The position numbers and the translations under genes were made by a program. This document shows positions 24,759 to 36,721 of a stretch of 39,853 nucleotides of DNA, in pieces. This DNA comes from Apostichopus californicus (lineage: Eukaryota; Echinodermata; Holothuroidea; Aspidochirotida; Stichopodidae): contig JAIPMN010004996.1 of assembly GCA_020650975.1 (NCBI GenBank), forward strand, positions 1,302 to 41,154, in the 5' to 3' direction. The notes under the pieces were generated by a model. It saw nothing but the letters and a program-made list of their open reading frames with translations, was not told the origin of the DNA and made no database searches. Position 1 is the first letter of the stretch, and each line of letters begins with the position of its first letter.

Positions 24759-27700
24759 CTGTACCAGGCTGTGGAAAGATAGTAAGTGGACTACATTTCA
24801 GCCAGGGGCATTGCGAGCCAGGTCAGGCCTTTTGGAAAACTTTGTCACCAGTCCCATTTTGACCTTGACCCCCTAATTGACCTTGATCCCAGAGCAGTAG
24901 CACCCCCTCCCCCTCCCCCTCCCCTACACCCACACCCTGTTCTCATGCCTGATGAAGGGGTTGGAGTTATCAACATCTCTGTGCTGCAAAGCTCATTAAA
25001 GTTGTAATAGCATTATCTAAGTTTTGAAAACAATGCTTACTCAATGGTCTGGTCACATGACTTAATATATTCCTGTTTTTGCTCTTTTATCTTTTAAAAG
25101 TAGCAAGTCTTCCTTCTAGCTGTTTTGTATACAAAGTGATACATATTAATGAATCTTTCACGTTTAATTTGGTTGTAAACGTAACGAAATATATTTTTGA
25201 AAAAATGTAACTGAGTGTTTTTAACTGTTATGGTTGTCAATTGATCACCAAACTATATCAAGACCAAAATGCTATCATCAAAATCATTGGCTCTGAGTTG
25301 ATGTTAAAGCAAAACTTGCTAAAAGTTTACAAAAGAACATTACCAGAAGTTCTGACTTAATTTATTGAATTTTAATTACTTAATTATAATGCATACAATT
25401 TGTTTCATGTTGTTGGTAGTAATCATATACAAACTGCCAATCAGAATTAACTAATCCAAATGTTGACCTATATTTTTCAACATTTGCTACACATTTGAGA
25501 CATGAATAGTCCAGGTATTGACTGAGCTCAGGGGTGGTAGATGGTGGGGGGGGGGGAAGGAGGAGAGAGAGCACATACTGAGCAGTGGAGCATGTAACAA
25601 AGGATCCTCTGTGCATCCTGTATAACAATAGTCAGTATTTGAAAAAGTGCAGCCATTTTTAATGAATTTTTTGACTAAAGTTTCAACAATGTCATTCTAT
25701 AAATTACAATTTTATAAGTATTTTTTTCCCCACAAAAGTCGCACTTTTTAATTGACTCACCCCTGATATTAAGAGCATTGATTAATCTTACATTTAGTCA
25801 TCCTTGGATTGTCCCTTAATGTTGATCACATCCACAGCTAGTTCTACTTCCATTCATACTCTTCAACATCAAAGCCCCCCCCCCCCCCCACCACCCCAAA
25901 AAAACCCAATTTTGTTGATACCATATCAAAAAAGATATCTCCTGATACTTTTCGGCTCTTTTCCTGAGCTAGGAGAACACTCGGGCGCATTGATATAGAT
26001 TCTGTATATAGTATGCCACAAAAAATAATTGCTTGGTACTGTTATTAAAGAAGTGGAGAGAGGGATGGGGAGCGGAGGAGAGCTGGGAACACCATCATAT
26101 CCAGTCTCAATAGTTCTGTGCTCAAAAACTGACCAAATTGTTCGTAGTAGGTAGTACGCTCAGAGATACCTACCGCTGGAGTTCTTTACAGAGCAGTACA
26201 TTTGTGGCTCCGATTCTTAGTAGAGTTCCTTTCTCTATAAAGTAACTCTAATCTTTGTGTATGACAGCGCCCTCACTTTTTTATTCCCTTGGACGGAGCC
26301 ATATATATTTATGGCTTTGGCCTTGGACCGTTTACAATGGATGGAAATCACGATGCAGCTCTTTTTACACCATAGACATCAGACTTTCATTAACAAAGTG
26401 GCTGGACTAATATTCTAGCACAGACAGGCCAACTGTCCGCGCCTCAGCAGTAAAACAACAACGAATCATGAAAAAAAATCTTAAATATGATCTCAAACAA
26501 GCAGTTGTTTTGTTATTGCTTGTTAAATATAACATGGACGAAATGGATTGGAATTTCAGTAACAATTTCTTGGAAGAGTAATAAGCGCCTAAGAAGTTGT
26601 AGTGGATTATGTACCACTATGTGTGCGGACTGATGATGAGGAAACTAACGTGATTATCGCTGAGAATGATCCTGCCGAAAAGCGACAAAGACAACCGGAA
26701 TTACACGTACCACTTCCTAAGATAATTACCGATCATCATCTTAATTTAACATGCAGCCCATCAGTACTGCGCTTAATCATGAATGACTTAAAATACCACA
26801 AAACTGATACTATATGCACCCGAGGCTAAGTTATGATAGCTTTACTTTACTTTAGGTACTTAAACTTTACTTTAGGTACTATATTGAATTCCAGGCGTAG
26901 TTAACCACCATAAGAACATGTTTTCCAACAGCTAGTAAATATGTATCAAGTTTTTATATTTATTTTTGTACTTGAATCCTCCACGATGAAAGATATAACA
27001 AACCGGATAAAGAATGGTGTGATTTAATTGCATAATTGTACCGTCTGGAAAAATAAAGAATTCTAAAAGGGGTCCATATTTGTCGATTGACATAAAAACC
27101 GGTCTCGATGTTGTCATTAATCCTATTAATTGTCGGCCCTGGAACTCAGCTGGGCTCTTCGACGCACGGGCTCCAATGCACTAGTGGATTACATTAGTCT
27201 CAAATATGGTCTTAAACGAACATAATCTAAACCGGGCCCGAGGTTAGTCACGAATGTTTCTTGTAAGCTATGAACAGGCGAGTCTTCACGTCAGTGATGC
27301 ACCTCCGTTTCCTCCTAAAGGTACATTCCTTGCATTTTTCATTTGTCAAGTACTAAACTTTGCCAAATCTGACGTCATGTATTTTAGGTGTTTTACCGTA
27401 TGAGAAAACCGAACAGATTTTGATAACTCACTAATTTGAAGTAAATATAGTCTAGCTTAAAATTAGCGTAAAATAATATCACATGCAGTGAACTACTTAT
27501 ATAAAACAATTTAAATCTGTGTATTTAATATTATAAATATATTAATAATACGAATACAATTATTTTATATCCAGATACTTCTTGATGTCAAGATATCGTC
27601 ATATTCGTCTGGCCACCTATGTAATTGTAGTACTGCCGATAATTTTCATGTCATAGTACCGTCTGTTAAGGGGTGTATTCTTGCAAAGGGTTTTCCTAGG

Positions 27701-27790
27701 GAGTATGAAATCTTCATTCTCACATCAAATAAAATAATTATATCGAATGAATGGTTTCGAGTGTGGTTTTAATGTAAACAAATCCCGAGA

Positions 27791-27806
27791 ATGTCTCGGC
27801 ATGAAG
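27791..27806 (+). CDS. KCMF1: KCMF1 coding exon 1 (16 nt, residues 1-5)
   Basis: ATG TCT CGG CAT GAA G then donor GTGAGT. It reads MSRHE, identical to human KCMF1, and joins GA GTA AGT TGT in exon 2 to give MSRHEGVSC. It is too short for ORF-based detection. The match to the family start and the phase make the call; the 5'UTR extent is unknown. Confidence 0.9.
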
Positions 27807-30800
27807 GTGAGTTTAGACGGAAGCTGGTTAGGCCCCATGTGCCTATCGTACACACAGTGTAAATTTTACGGATAGCCTAGCCCATCTGAAACTTTTTCAT
27901 GACATCGGCAACAGCACTATTGCTATAGTACTGCGTTACCTCGCCTAGTCTACTCTCACAGACTAACAAGTAATAATTAGGCTAGCATGACATTAGTTGC
28001 ATACATAGCATATAGGCCTAGCCTACTTTATATAATCTATGTATAGACTTACCCTCGATCAATAGTGTTATTTAAGAAGTTATGGGACCAGGCTATGCAT
28101 TTCTGGATAGTATGGTGGTTTATATAGGCCTATGGTAACTTTTTGTGTCCTATAATGTGTAGCCTATTGTGTTATGATGTAAGGCATATCAAGCTGCACT
28201 GAGTGATGATAGACACTGTAGTTGCTGTGTAATTCATATTCTAACCACTTTGAAGAATGCATTGTTACCTAAGGTTACACAACACCAATGGACACGGTTC
28301 AAACTTGCATTTAATGAAAGAAGGCAGCATATGTTCTCTGCTTTGTAGCACCCTCATTAATAACTTCACCTATTTACCAGATAAAACTTATACAGTAAAC
28401 TTTCACTCATGTGCAAAGTTAGGGCAGGTTTTATTTGCTTCGACTGTTTGAACACAAGACTTTTTACACCCATCTCATTCCGGAGGAATTGGATCAATGC
28501 AGAGATGCAAATGCGTTGCTGTAGGATTAAGTAAACCAAATAGAAAATTCATTTAACCATGTCCAGATTTGGCTAATCAAACTCTAACGCAGTCTGACAG
28601 CACTTGCTTTGTCTGTGTTTATCGCTATGCACAGTAGGCCTACTCCTTCACATTTACTTTTCAGGAGGGTTTGGAAAATTGAGTACTATGGTAGTTATAA
28701 TTTGAATGCAAATTATTTGCATCATAATCCTGGTTCCAGCTTGCATCCTGCACATAAACAATCCACAATACATAGAAACTGCGCTTTAAATTTAATTAAC
28801 CCTGTCAGTAATGTACCCAGAGAAATGGGGACTGCTGAGCATTTCTCAATGTTTTCTTAAAGGCTATATAGAACCCAACTAAAGCACGCTATCATGGTAA
28901 AATTTCTTGAGATTGCGTAATCGACCTGCCTTGGTCGTAAAATGACCTCTTTTTTACCAATTAGTCTGCAACGCATGCCACATATTTTTCTTGTATGAGG
29001 GTTGTAGCGTGAACGCTGTATGATTAACTACACTGTAGACATGAACATATTTCCACAAAGTGTTTACACAAAGAGCCTTATGGCGATAAGAAGCTATGCA
29101 GGCTAATCTTAGAGCCTGAGGTGGAATTACAACCGTGGTAGGTCGATTATGTAATCACAAACTTTCCTAGCTATAGGGTGCTATAATTGGAGTCAATGAA
29201 GCAGATCTTTAAAGTTATATTCAGTGTTGACAGTTACTAAGATTCACCGCGTCTATCAGTGTGAGTTGCACAGCAGACATATGTTTTCATCCTAAAATTG
29301 TCAATATTGGCAAATGTATTGCTATATTGCTGTATTGTTATATTTGGAAATTGTTTTGTATCAGAAAAGTTTGCCGTAAAGGATTTAATAAACCAGTCTT
29401 CCTTTAGTCTTTGTACGTTACTGATTTGAATCCACTTAACCATGTTCAATTGAATTTGCATGTACACATTTCCCTTTGCCAACTTGCAGTATTACTAAGT
29501 GATTCACATAAAACTTACTTTCCTTATTTGGAGAATCTTTCTTTATTCTTATAATCTCTTTCCTTTTGTCACAGGAGTAAGTTGTGATTCCTGTCTAAAA
29601 GGGAACTTTCGTGGAAGGAGATACAAGTGTTTGATTTGTTACGATTATGACCTTTGCGCTCAGTGTTACGAGGACGGTAATACTACTACTACACATACAT
29701 CCGAACACCCAATGCAGTGCATTTTGACAAGGAATGATTTTGGTGAGTCTTATCATTAACTCGATCATTTACGTGTGAGGGTGCTAAAGCCCATTTCCCA
29801 GTTTGGAAATTAGCCATTCGAGAGACTTTTGTGTAGTTGAATTCTAACAGGAAGAAAATTGTAGATACATTTTATCCGTAAAGACAGATACTGGCCTGTA
29901 ATGTCATATCTACTCTGCATCATCATGGCCGTCGTATTGAGTTTCTAACAATGACATTGGTACTTGTGCTGATGAAAGGCACCAAAGATGGATATCAAAT
30001 GGCATCCAGGTCATTCTGGTGTTGTATAAATACTGCCCTCAAGTGCTGTCCATAGAATATCACCGCTTGGGACATCCATCATTTTGTCTTCTAAATACCA
30101 GAGAAGCTTTTCCTCACAATATGTTTAGTGCCCCACAATGTGAGTGAAGGTATAATATTTTATGTACAGTATGACAAAGCAGGAGGAAAATAGTCTAACA
30201 TTTATAGTTTGATAGAAGGCTAGTAGAATGGTCAAATAGAATGGTAGTTTTTTTAATTAAAAAATTATTAACAATCAATGCTTTCAGGAAGAATTTGTAA
30301 TATGTTTGTTCTCAGGGGTTTACAGTTAGCTTCTAAGATGGGGAAAACAATTGCATGAGTAGTTCCATTTTCAGGCAATTTTCATGGTTGCTAATTAATG
30401 ACGATTTTCCATTTTTAAAAATTGAAAAAGAGCTTCTACCGGTGTGAACAGCCGAAGTAGTATTTAATCTCGTACATGAGTTTGTGTTGTACGCATATAA
30501 TTTGTGTTCTTTTAACCTTACAGATCTTTATTACGGAGGAGAGTCCATTAGTCTAGACCAAGCACAATCTTTTACTTGCCCATATTGTGGTAAAATGGGT
30601 TTTACAGAAGCATTACTACAAGATCATGTTAAAGCCGAACACACAGAATCACCTTTAGAAGTGGTGAGTAGTTTACTGGGGGAATCATTTAGTATTTGTG
30701 TAGCAGTTTGTGAAGGCTCTGTTTTGTCTCTTTTAAAGTACTATGATTCCTATGTAAAAATTGCCACACATGTTTGCACTTTGCAGAGCAGTTTACCCAT

Positions 30801-33800
30801 TTGACTATGCAATACCCGGATAAATTAGTTCCCTGGTTACTCTTCTAGTATGGTTTAGATCTTTTTTTCCAATTCAAAAGGACAGCAGACTGGACCTTTT
30901 GCCAATAACTAACTGTTGCATTGGTAGTGATAGACCTTGGTGCAATCAATGTTGTATATTTATCAGTGAGAAGTTCAGTCTCAGTCCTTTGACTAAAGAG
31001 AGATTACCAAATCTAACTTGATTACGAGCGTCAAAATTCAATATTATGAATCTGAAATTTATTACCGCAGACAAAGCCACCGCCATCCTGTTACATTTCC
31101 AGCATAAACAAAGTTAGTTAAAGACACAGGGAATTAATTTTTTAACCCTGGAGAAGCTTGCAAAATTAGGGATTGTTCAGAAGAGGGACTTTAAAGATAA
31201 GGGGTGGTCAAATTTTTCTTTCTTTGGGCCCCAAACGCTCACTTGTCGGGTTGGCAGGCCATGCAGATTGTCAGCAAACCTGACGTTGAATTTGGAACTG
31301 TAGCTACTGACATACTTGTTGAAAGTATAAAACAAGTTTCACACAGTGAGAATTTGTATATATATTTCTATCAAAGTTAGATAACTTGGGTATCATTCTC
31401 TGTAATGTTACAGTTTGGATTGAATGCCTAATTATATATATGAACAATAATGCAATGAGAGCATTGTCGCCATAGGCCTCTCTCGTGCAGAGAGATATCG
31501 TATCCCACACTGTACATTCTCATTGTAACTCCCTGTGGCCCACATACAGCAGGTTAGCTCTCCTCATTTTTTCGGTGAAGCATATCTTTGTTGGTTTCTA
31601 CTTTCTCACCATGAAGACTTGATCACTTCCCACGCACTGTTTTCTCGTTGATTCCTTTCCGCCATAGGTTTGTCCTATATGTGCCGCCTCACCGGGCGGG
31701 GACCCAAACCACGTGACAGACGATTTCATCGCACATTTAACGTTAGAGCACAGGATGCCTAGAGATTCAGAAGAGACTGGTAACGCAAGACATTTAAGAA
31801 GGATGTTCCACCCGGGCAGAGGGCTGGGCTCTCGTTCCAGGAGGAACATGCACTTTGGTCAAGGCAGCGGTTTATCCTCCGGTGGTCCAATGTCCAGCTC
31901 ACCAAATAGTCGAGATGCCATGGACCCAATAGCAGGTGAGGCCCCCCTTTACCTCCATCCCCCCAAAAATACCAAAAAAATGTAGGATGAAAAATCATCC
32001 ATTTTGAAATGAAATAATTTGATAAGCAACTTGTTCTTAAAACGAAATAAGTATTTTTATTATCCATGTTATCTCAAATCACAAACTTTGCTCTTCTAGG
32101 ACTTGCAGTTATGTAGGTTATGTGCTATATTACATATGCAGTAAAATGTCATTATTCTATGAGTATACAGTCTGCATATTGCCAAGTCATGCATGATGCA
32201 TGTTTGCATGGCGAATGTTTCCTCTGAAATGGAAACAGCCAAGCAGTTTTTCATAATCTACATTCGCTTTGATGTGTTGCGTGTAGATCCATTTTCACTT
32301 TCACTTCATGAGGAGAACAATTGTTTCCTTGTGTCGTACTTACATTTATCAATATAGTATGTATCAAGCTGTATCATGAAAGCAGCCTTTTGAGTTGATA
32401 ATTTATGTGGTTTTGCGACGCTACTCAATAAAGTAAATTCATTCAAGAACAGTGTTCAATCATTTGCCAGGCTAATCCAGCTTCCATTTCAAATAATTAC
32501 GTAAAAGTCAAAAGTTTGCCAACATTTTCCAACCTATGTTTGTGAGTCGATTGATTCCGGTAAAGAGAAAATATCTGAGGGAACCACAGATGTTTGTATT
32601 CTCTAGTCCCTTGGTTATTAAAATAATCACTTTGTGGAAAATTGTGGGGAGCTGCCTGTATTGTTTGATCCATTGAACTGTTCTTGCAGAGTTTGGGAGA
32701 AATTTTTAAGAAAATGCTAATAGTTGCTTTATATAGAGAAGGACAGCCAAATATCATCATAAATACAGATTATAGTGATACTAAAGAATGGTCATCTCGC
32801 CAAACATAAAAAATATAAAAAAAAATTGTAATATGTCCCTTTTCATTAAAAGGGATAAAATGGTTTTCATTTGTGTTGATAAACAAGACTGGAGTCTTGT
32901 GTAAGTCAAAAAGTTGCTTCACAGATTCATAGAACTTGGACCTTTTTTTGATTTATTCTAAATTCATTGTTTCGTTTAATGTCTTAAGAAGAGGTGGTAC
33001 TGCAGTTGCAAAACTTGGTGATTAGTTTGTACAAGATAGAAGTATTGTTTTGGCAGTAAGACAACAGTTTACTTTCACCCCGATGAAAACAAGAAACTGT
33101 TTCATGTTTCTGGTGGTTCTGTATCACCGTTTGTCGGACGACAGGATAATCCCTTCGACATAACACATGTAGCCAAGTGGAGCTTATATTTTCTCATGTG
33201 GGGGGGGGGGGGAGGGCAGAGATTTTGCTCATCAGAGAAGATAAGGAGAAGTTTTAGGGATTGCTTTTCTTGTCAATCTTCAGCCAGGGTTAAAAACTTA
33301 CTCTATAATTAAAAATGAAGTTTGAAACATTACAGGGAGGGGGGGGGGGGGAGTTGTAGAATTGATTACTATTGTCATCAGTAACAAAATAATCAGAAAA
33401 TATTGAGCTTTGCGCAGCTACACCTTACCTGAAGTCGCGAGGCTGATTTGTAACGGTGTAAAGTGAGCTTGTTGTTGCAGTGAAAAGTATGCAGTGAAGC
33501 TTGCCAAGCTGAATAACTTGTCAGGAAAAATAATCCACTGTGTTTGTTTGTTCCATTTACGATAAAAAGCACGCTCCTTCGCCCCTCTCCACGCCCACCC
33601 ACCGCATCATTAATTCAGGCAAACCCCTTTTTTTATGCCACTGTTGTTTCTTCCAATGCATGCTATGCCTGCTGGATTGACTTATCAAATATTGCAAGTT
33701 GTTAAATTTCTACTTTTTCAAAGAACTTTTATCTCAACTCTCTGGAGCGAGGAGAGCAGCGGGGAGTGGCAGTGGCAACACAGCGACCGCGAGTCAACTC

Positions 33801-36120
33801 CACCAACTTCAGCTGATGCAGCTGCAACTGGAGAGGCAACAGCAACAGGCCCAGCAAGCCCAGAATAGTCAGGTAAAGATTCTCTCGTCTTCTTTGGTTC
33901 TCCTCTGGTATTATTTAAAATTAAATATCACATGTGGTAGAGTGACATCAGAGGATCGGACACGCACGATGGCGATCGATGTACTTTTCGAACCCTCACG
34001 GGGTAAAGTATTGAGGGTATTCTGTCAAGGATGCAAGCCACAATTTTATCACCCCAATATTAATTTTTTTATCCTCTTCACAATGTTTTGGCAACCCTCC
34101 CAAAATATCTTGATGACCCTAAACAAGGCTTGGGAGCCCGGATTGTTTTCTGTCAGAGGCCGCGTGGACTGCATATGACCTCATTGATGCTGGGATGTGG
34201 ACCATATGCCAAGTTAACCCCCCCCCCCACCCCCATTTGATTTTCAGTGACTTTAATGTTTTTCCAGTAGTATATTTGTTGACAGAAATATTTCCTTTCA
34301 TGCCATCTTGCTTTCATTTTTTCACTGTTATGATTTTGTTACTGCTGGAAGCTCCAGATGCTGCTTTAAGTCTGGTTATTGGGTGTCATAAGGTCATACA
34401 TTCTTGTTTGTATAACTGACATGAATTTTAGGCTGATACCTTATCCTGTTGATAGGTGACTTTTGTACTATATACGCTTTTAAACCTTGTGGACATATTT
34501 TGTTAGTAGAACTGTTGTTTGTAGAACTGAAAGGGGTTACACAGGGTCGAAATGCAGCAGGTAAGAATGGGGTAAAACTGCTGTCAGGAAGGTATCCTCC
34601 TCCCATTGCTTAGGATCATGTTAATTATTCTTCCAGCTGGTGTAAACCTAGGTTCTTGACATCATGCTGTTCTGTCCATGTTTGTATATGAAGGTTTTAC
34701 TTTGCTCCTCACAGTTTTCATATGATTAAAAGACAGATCTGTGGTTTTACTTGTGTGGCTTCAGAATTTTGTTTTAAAGTTTTTGCTGGTAACAACAGCT
34801 CAAACAGAATAAAAGAGGGAGATTGGATGTGTGTGGGGTGGGGGGGGGGGTGGGGGAAAGCAGAGGAGGCAAAAGAAGGAAATGTCTGCTTGACCTAATC
34901 TTAGTGGTATTGCCTGTAGTATAACTGTGATATATCCCATGACAGTCTTTACTGTGCACGGGGAAAAAAGGATTACAAGCTGCTAGAATGCATAGAAGGT
35001 CGCCTAGTAGGAGGAACTTTGTGAAAACGAAGCTTGATACTGATTATCATTTTTAATTTATTCTCCAGGGTAGCACAAGGAATCTAGTGGAGAGGCTAGC
35101 AGTACCTGCCCCTAGAAGGCAAGGCAACCTAACCGGAAATATGAACCCAGGTCAAGGGTCGTCACTATCATATAGCGCTGTCGTAGAATCATCACTTTCA
35201 GCATCCTCTTCAAGTCAAAGAGAATCACAGTTCTTACTAGCTAGGTGAGTCATCATTACCCTACAAAATGAAGAGAGTTAGGGCGGGGGAGGTTTGGGGG
35301 GTGGTTTGGGGGGTTTAGGGGGGTTGGGGGTTTAGGGCAGTGGGGATGGGGAAAAAGGGATGAGGCTGGTACCATGTTAATCACAAGTAGTGTGGGTTAT
35401 CTGCTTCTCTATTAAAAGTGCCCATGGATTGATGTGTGCACAAACTTAAAATTGTATTTTTCTGCCATAATCCTGACTGAGTAGTCACACACTAAATCTA
35501 GACTGATAGCTGGTGTGAAGTTAAGTCAATTTGTCGCTAATACTTTGTGTATGATATTATTCTCTTTTTTTTTATGAATTCCAAAAATAACTTTTACATG
35601 TGTTGCATTCTTTATGAAATGGGATGGGGGGGGGGGGGAGGGCGTGTAACTCACTTCACTAACAGGACAAACTATTAATGTCAGAAAGTATTGGCATCAC
35701 AGTATATCGATCACAACCGAAAGCAAGTCTTCCACATTACATAATTTTGATGAGATTTATTAACCAACCTGAATGTAAAGGCATAGGAAACTTTTGCGGT
35801 ATTCTCGTCAGTCGATTCACTCGGAACATGAAATTTACATTGAACGATTGCACTGACTTACTTATCATTGCAGGATACATGAGCCGTCATTTTCAGAAAC
35901 AGAACTACAATCCGCAGAAGTTGAAAACGCCAATCGCAGCTTCTTTGTGCAAGATTTGATACTATCGACGCTGAACGAATCAGATACAGAGTCGGAGGCG
36001 CCGTCAATAGAGGACGCCGCCGTGATGGGCGAAGAAACGGAAGAGAGGCCGGTCGAAATGGCCGATACAGTTTTGAGATTAGAATCTTTAAATTTGAGAG
36101 ACAGAGAAGAATTTGCATAG
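27791..36120 (+). CDS. KCMF1: E3 ubiquitin-protein ligase KCMF1, 7 coding exons
   Basis: Spliced exons: 27791-27806, 29575-29742, 30524-30663, 31668-31935, 33724-33872, 35069-35244, 35874-36120. They total 1164 nt (387 residues plus stop); human KCMF1 has 381. All junctions are GT..AG and in frame. Domains: ZZ zinc finger with C9, C12, C24, C27, C33, C36, H46 and H50; C2H2 finger C80/C83/H96/H101; second finger-like unit C110/C113/H131/H136; conserved [20 protein letters not shown], then a Gln-rich helix likely to coil (about 221-245); C-terminal [10 protein letters not shown] and SLNLRD. Known role: a ubiquitin ligase that works with the giant ligase UBR4 in turnover of misfolded or mistargeted proteins and in silencing the stress response. 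The region between the helix and the C-terminal block is Ser-rich and poorly conserved. Identity is from recalled family sequence, not a search. Confidence 0.96.
28858..29212. mobile_element. MITE-like element, copy B, inverted, in KCMF1 intron 1
   Basis: A reverse-complement relative of 1877-2240: it shares GCACGCTATCATGG, TTGAGATTGCGTAATCGACC, the CAACGCATGC block and, at the far end, CTTTCCTAGCTATAGGGTGC and GCAGATCTTTAA. Outer ends read TTAAAGG..ATCTTTAA. It lies wholly within intron 1 of KCMF1. Confidence 0.8.
29575..29742 (+). CDS. KCMF1: KCMF1 coding exon 2 (residues 6-61), ZZ zinc finger
   Basis: The acceptor TTGTCACAG and donor GTGAGT bound 168 nt. It holds the whole ZZ finger: C9, C12, C24, C27, C33, C36, H46, H50. 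The block [19 protein letters not shown] is almost invariant in the family. The D62 codon is split at the end. Confidence 0.96.
30524..30663 (+). CDS. KCMF1: KCMF1 coding exon 3 (residues 62-108), C2H2 finger
   Basis: The acceptor AACCTTACAG and donor GTGAGT. It encodes DLYYGGES, then [14 protein letters not shown] and LQDHVKAEH: a C2H2 finger with C80, C83, H96 and H101. It ends in phase 0 after V108. Confidence 0.95.
30722..30845 (+). repeat. Dispersed repeat family X, diverged copy 3 (KCMF1 intron 3)
   Basis: AAAGTACTATGATTCC, TGCACTTTGCAGAGCAGT, CCATTTGACTATGCAATACC and GGATAAATTAGTTCCCTGGT echo the other two copies at lower similarity. Confidence 0.5.
31668..31935 (+). CDS. KCMF1: KCMF1 coding exon 4 (residues 109-197)
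   Basis: The acceptor TTTCCGCCATAG and donor GTGAGG. It encodes [20 protein letters not shown] and AHLTLEHR (second finger-like unit C110/C113/H131/H136), then [11 protein letters not shown], a Ser/Gly-rich stretch, and AMDPIA. It matches human almost throughout except the Ser/Gly part. Confidence 0.95.
33724..33872 (+). CDS. KCMF1: KCMF1 coding exon 5 (residues 198-247), Gln-rich helix
   Basis: The acceptor TTTTTCAAAG and donor GTAAAG. Joined to exon 4 it reads [15 protein letters not shown], then a Gly/Ser/Thr linker, then [19 protein letters not shown], a Gln-rich heptad-like helix matching the predicted human coiled coil. Confidence 0.94.
35069..35244 (+). CDS. KCMF1: KCMF1 coding exon 6 (residues 248-305)
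   Basis: The acceptor TTCTCCAG and donor GTGAGT. It is low-complexity and Ser-rich, poorly conserved until SQFLLAR, which matches human NSQFLLTR. The R306 codon is split. A strong G-rich tract starts 37 nt after the exon end. Confidence 0.92.
35281..35352 (+). other. G-rich quadruplex-prone tract in KCMF1 intron 6
   Basis: At least seven runs of three or more G within about 70 nt, separated by short T-rich spacers such as TTT and TTTA. It begins 37 nt after the exon 6 donor and is on the sense strand, so the nascent RNA carries it too. Confidence 0.75.
35874..36120 (+). CDS. KCMF1: KCMF1 coding exon 7 (residues 306-387) and stop
   Basis: The acceptor ATCATTGCAG. It reads [20 protein letters not shown], then [12 protein letters not shown], an acidic stretch ([12 protein letters not shown]), and [16 protein letters not shown] before TAG. 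These match human MSETERQSMESE, FVQELLLSTL and ENLNLKE. The frame differs from the longer overlapping ORF of 35678-35959, which is mostly intron. Confidence 0.94.
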
Positions 36121-36130
36121 CACAGGTTGA

Positions 36131-36151
36131 AGAGAGAGAGAGAGAGAGAGT
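36131..36151 (+). repeat. (GA)n microsatellite in KCMF1 3'UTR
   Basis: About ten GA units starting ten bases after the stop codon, followed 40 nt later by a short TCTG run (36190-36207). Confidence 0.9.
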
Positions 36152-36705
36152 GTGGTGTGAAATTTAACCTTTGACCTTCTCATGGTGTAGTCTGTCTGTC
36201 TGTCTGTCCATCTTCTGTTAGTGTGTGCATCCCAGCAGCATCTATGTCTTTTGTGACATTTCTATGAATGTACATAGTGAAGTGATATCTGTGGGAGAAT
36301 GATAAACTCAATAGGTAAGAAAAGTTGTTGAATGTTTACGGACCCTCCTTCATTTTGCAATATTATGTTGCCCCCTTTTTTTCTTTTCTTTTTCTTTTTT
36401 GAAGTGCAATTGAGAAAGGGGGTAATCTCATGCATTTCTAATGTAAGCCAGAGTTATGGACACAAGGAATGTGAACTACCGAGGACAATTAATGCTCTCA
36501 TCGAAAGTAACAAAAACATAAATATTCATGACATGTACTCTTAATTATCTAATATTGATTACCTCCCCCCGTGCCCCCCGCCCCCTATAGATGCCTTTTT
36601 GCTTATAGGGCACTAGATCTTGCATTATATATCTGCTTTAACCTATTACCTAGATATGCATCGGGTTCTGTTGACATTAGTGCTTGCAGATATCATTAAA
36701 ACTAA

Positions 36706-36721
36706 AATAAAATAAAATAAA
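36706..36721 (+). terminator. Candidate KCMF1 polyadenylation signals
   Basis: Three overlapping AATAAA hexamers about 590 nt after the KCMF1 stop, inside an A-rich stretch flanked by a direct repeat of ATCATTAAAACTAA. This is the first AATAAA cluster after the stop. Real use is unproven. Confidence 0.4.

Larger units (their letters stand above)
22971..27790. other. Intergenic DNA between NT5C2 and KCMF1
   Basis: No gene recognised. It holds an AT microsatellite, a compact G-quadruplex motif, poly(dG) and poly(dC) runs and a small orphan open frame near 26602. The KCMF1 promoter and leader must lie in the right part, but no clear core promoter stands out. Confidence 0.6.

Noticed and set aside
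33699..34178. Open frame of 159 codons, the longest seen
   Set aside because: Only its first part is real: KCMF1 exon 5 (33724-33872). The remainder is translation through the intron after a good GTAAAG donor.
35678..35959. 93-codon frame overlapping KCMF1 exon 7
   Set aside because: It reads exon 7 in the wrong frame; the exon 6 phase requires the frame ending at 36120.
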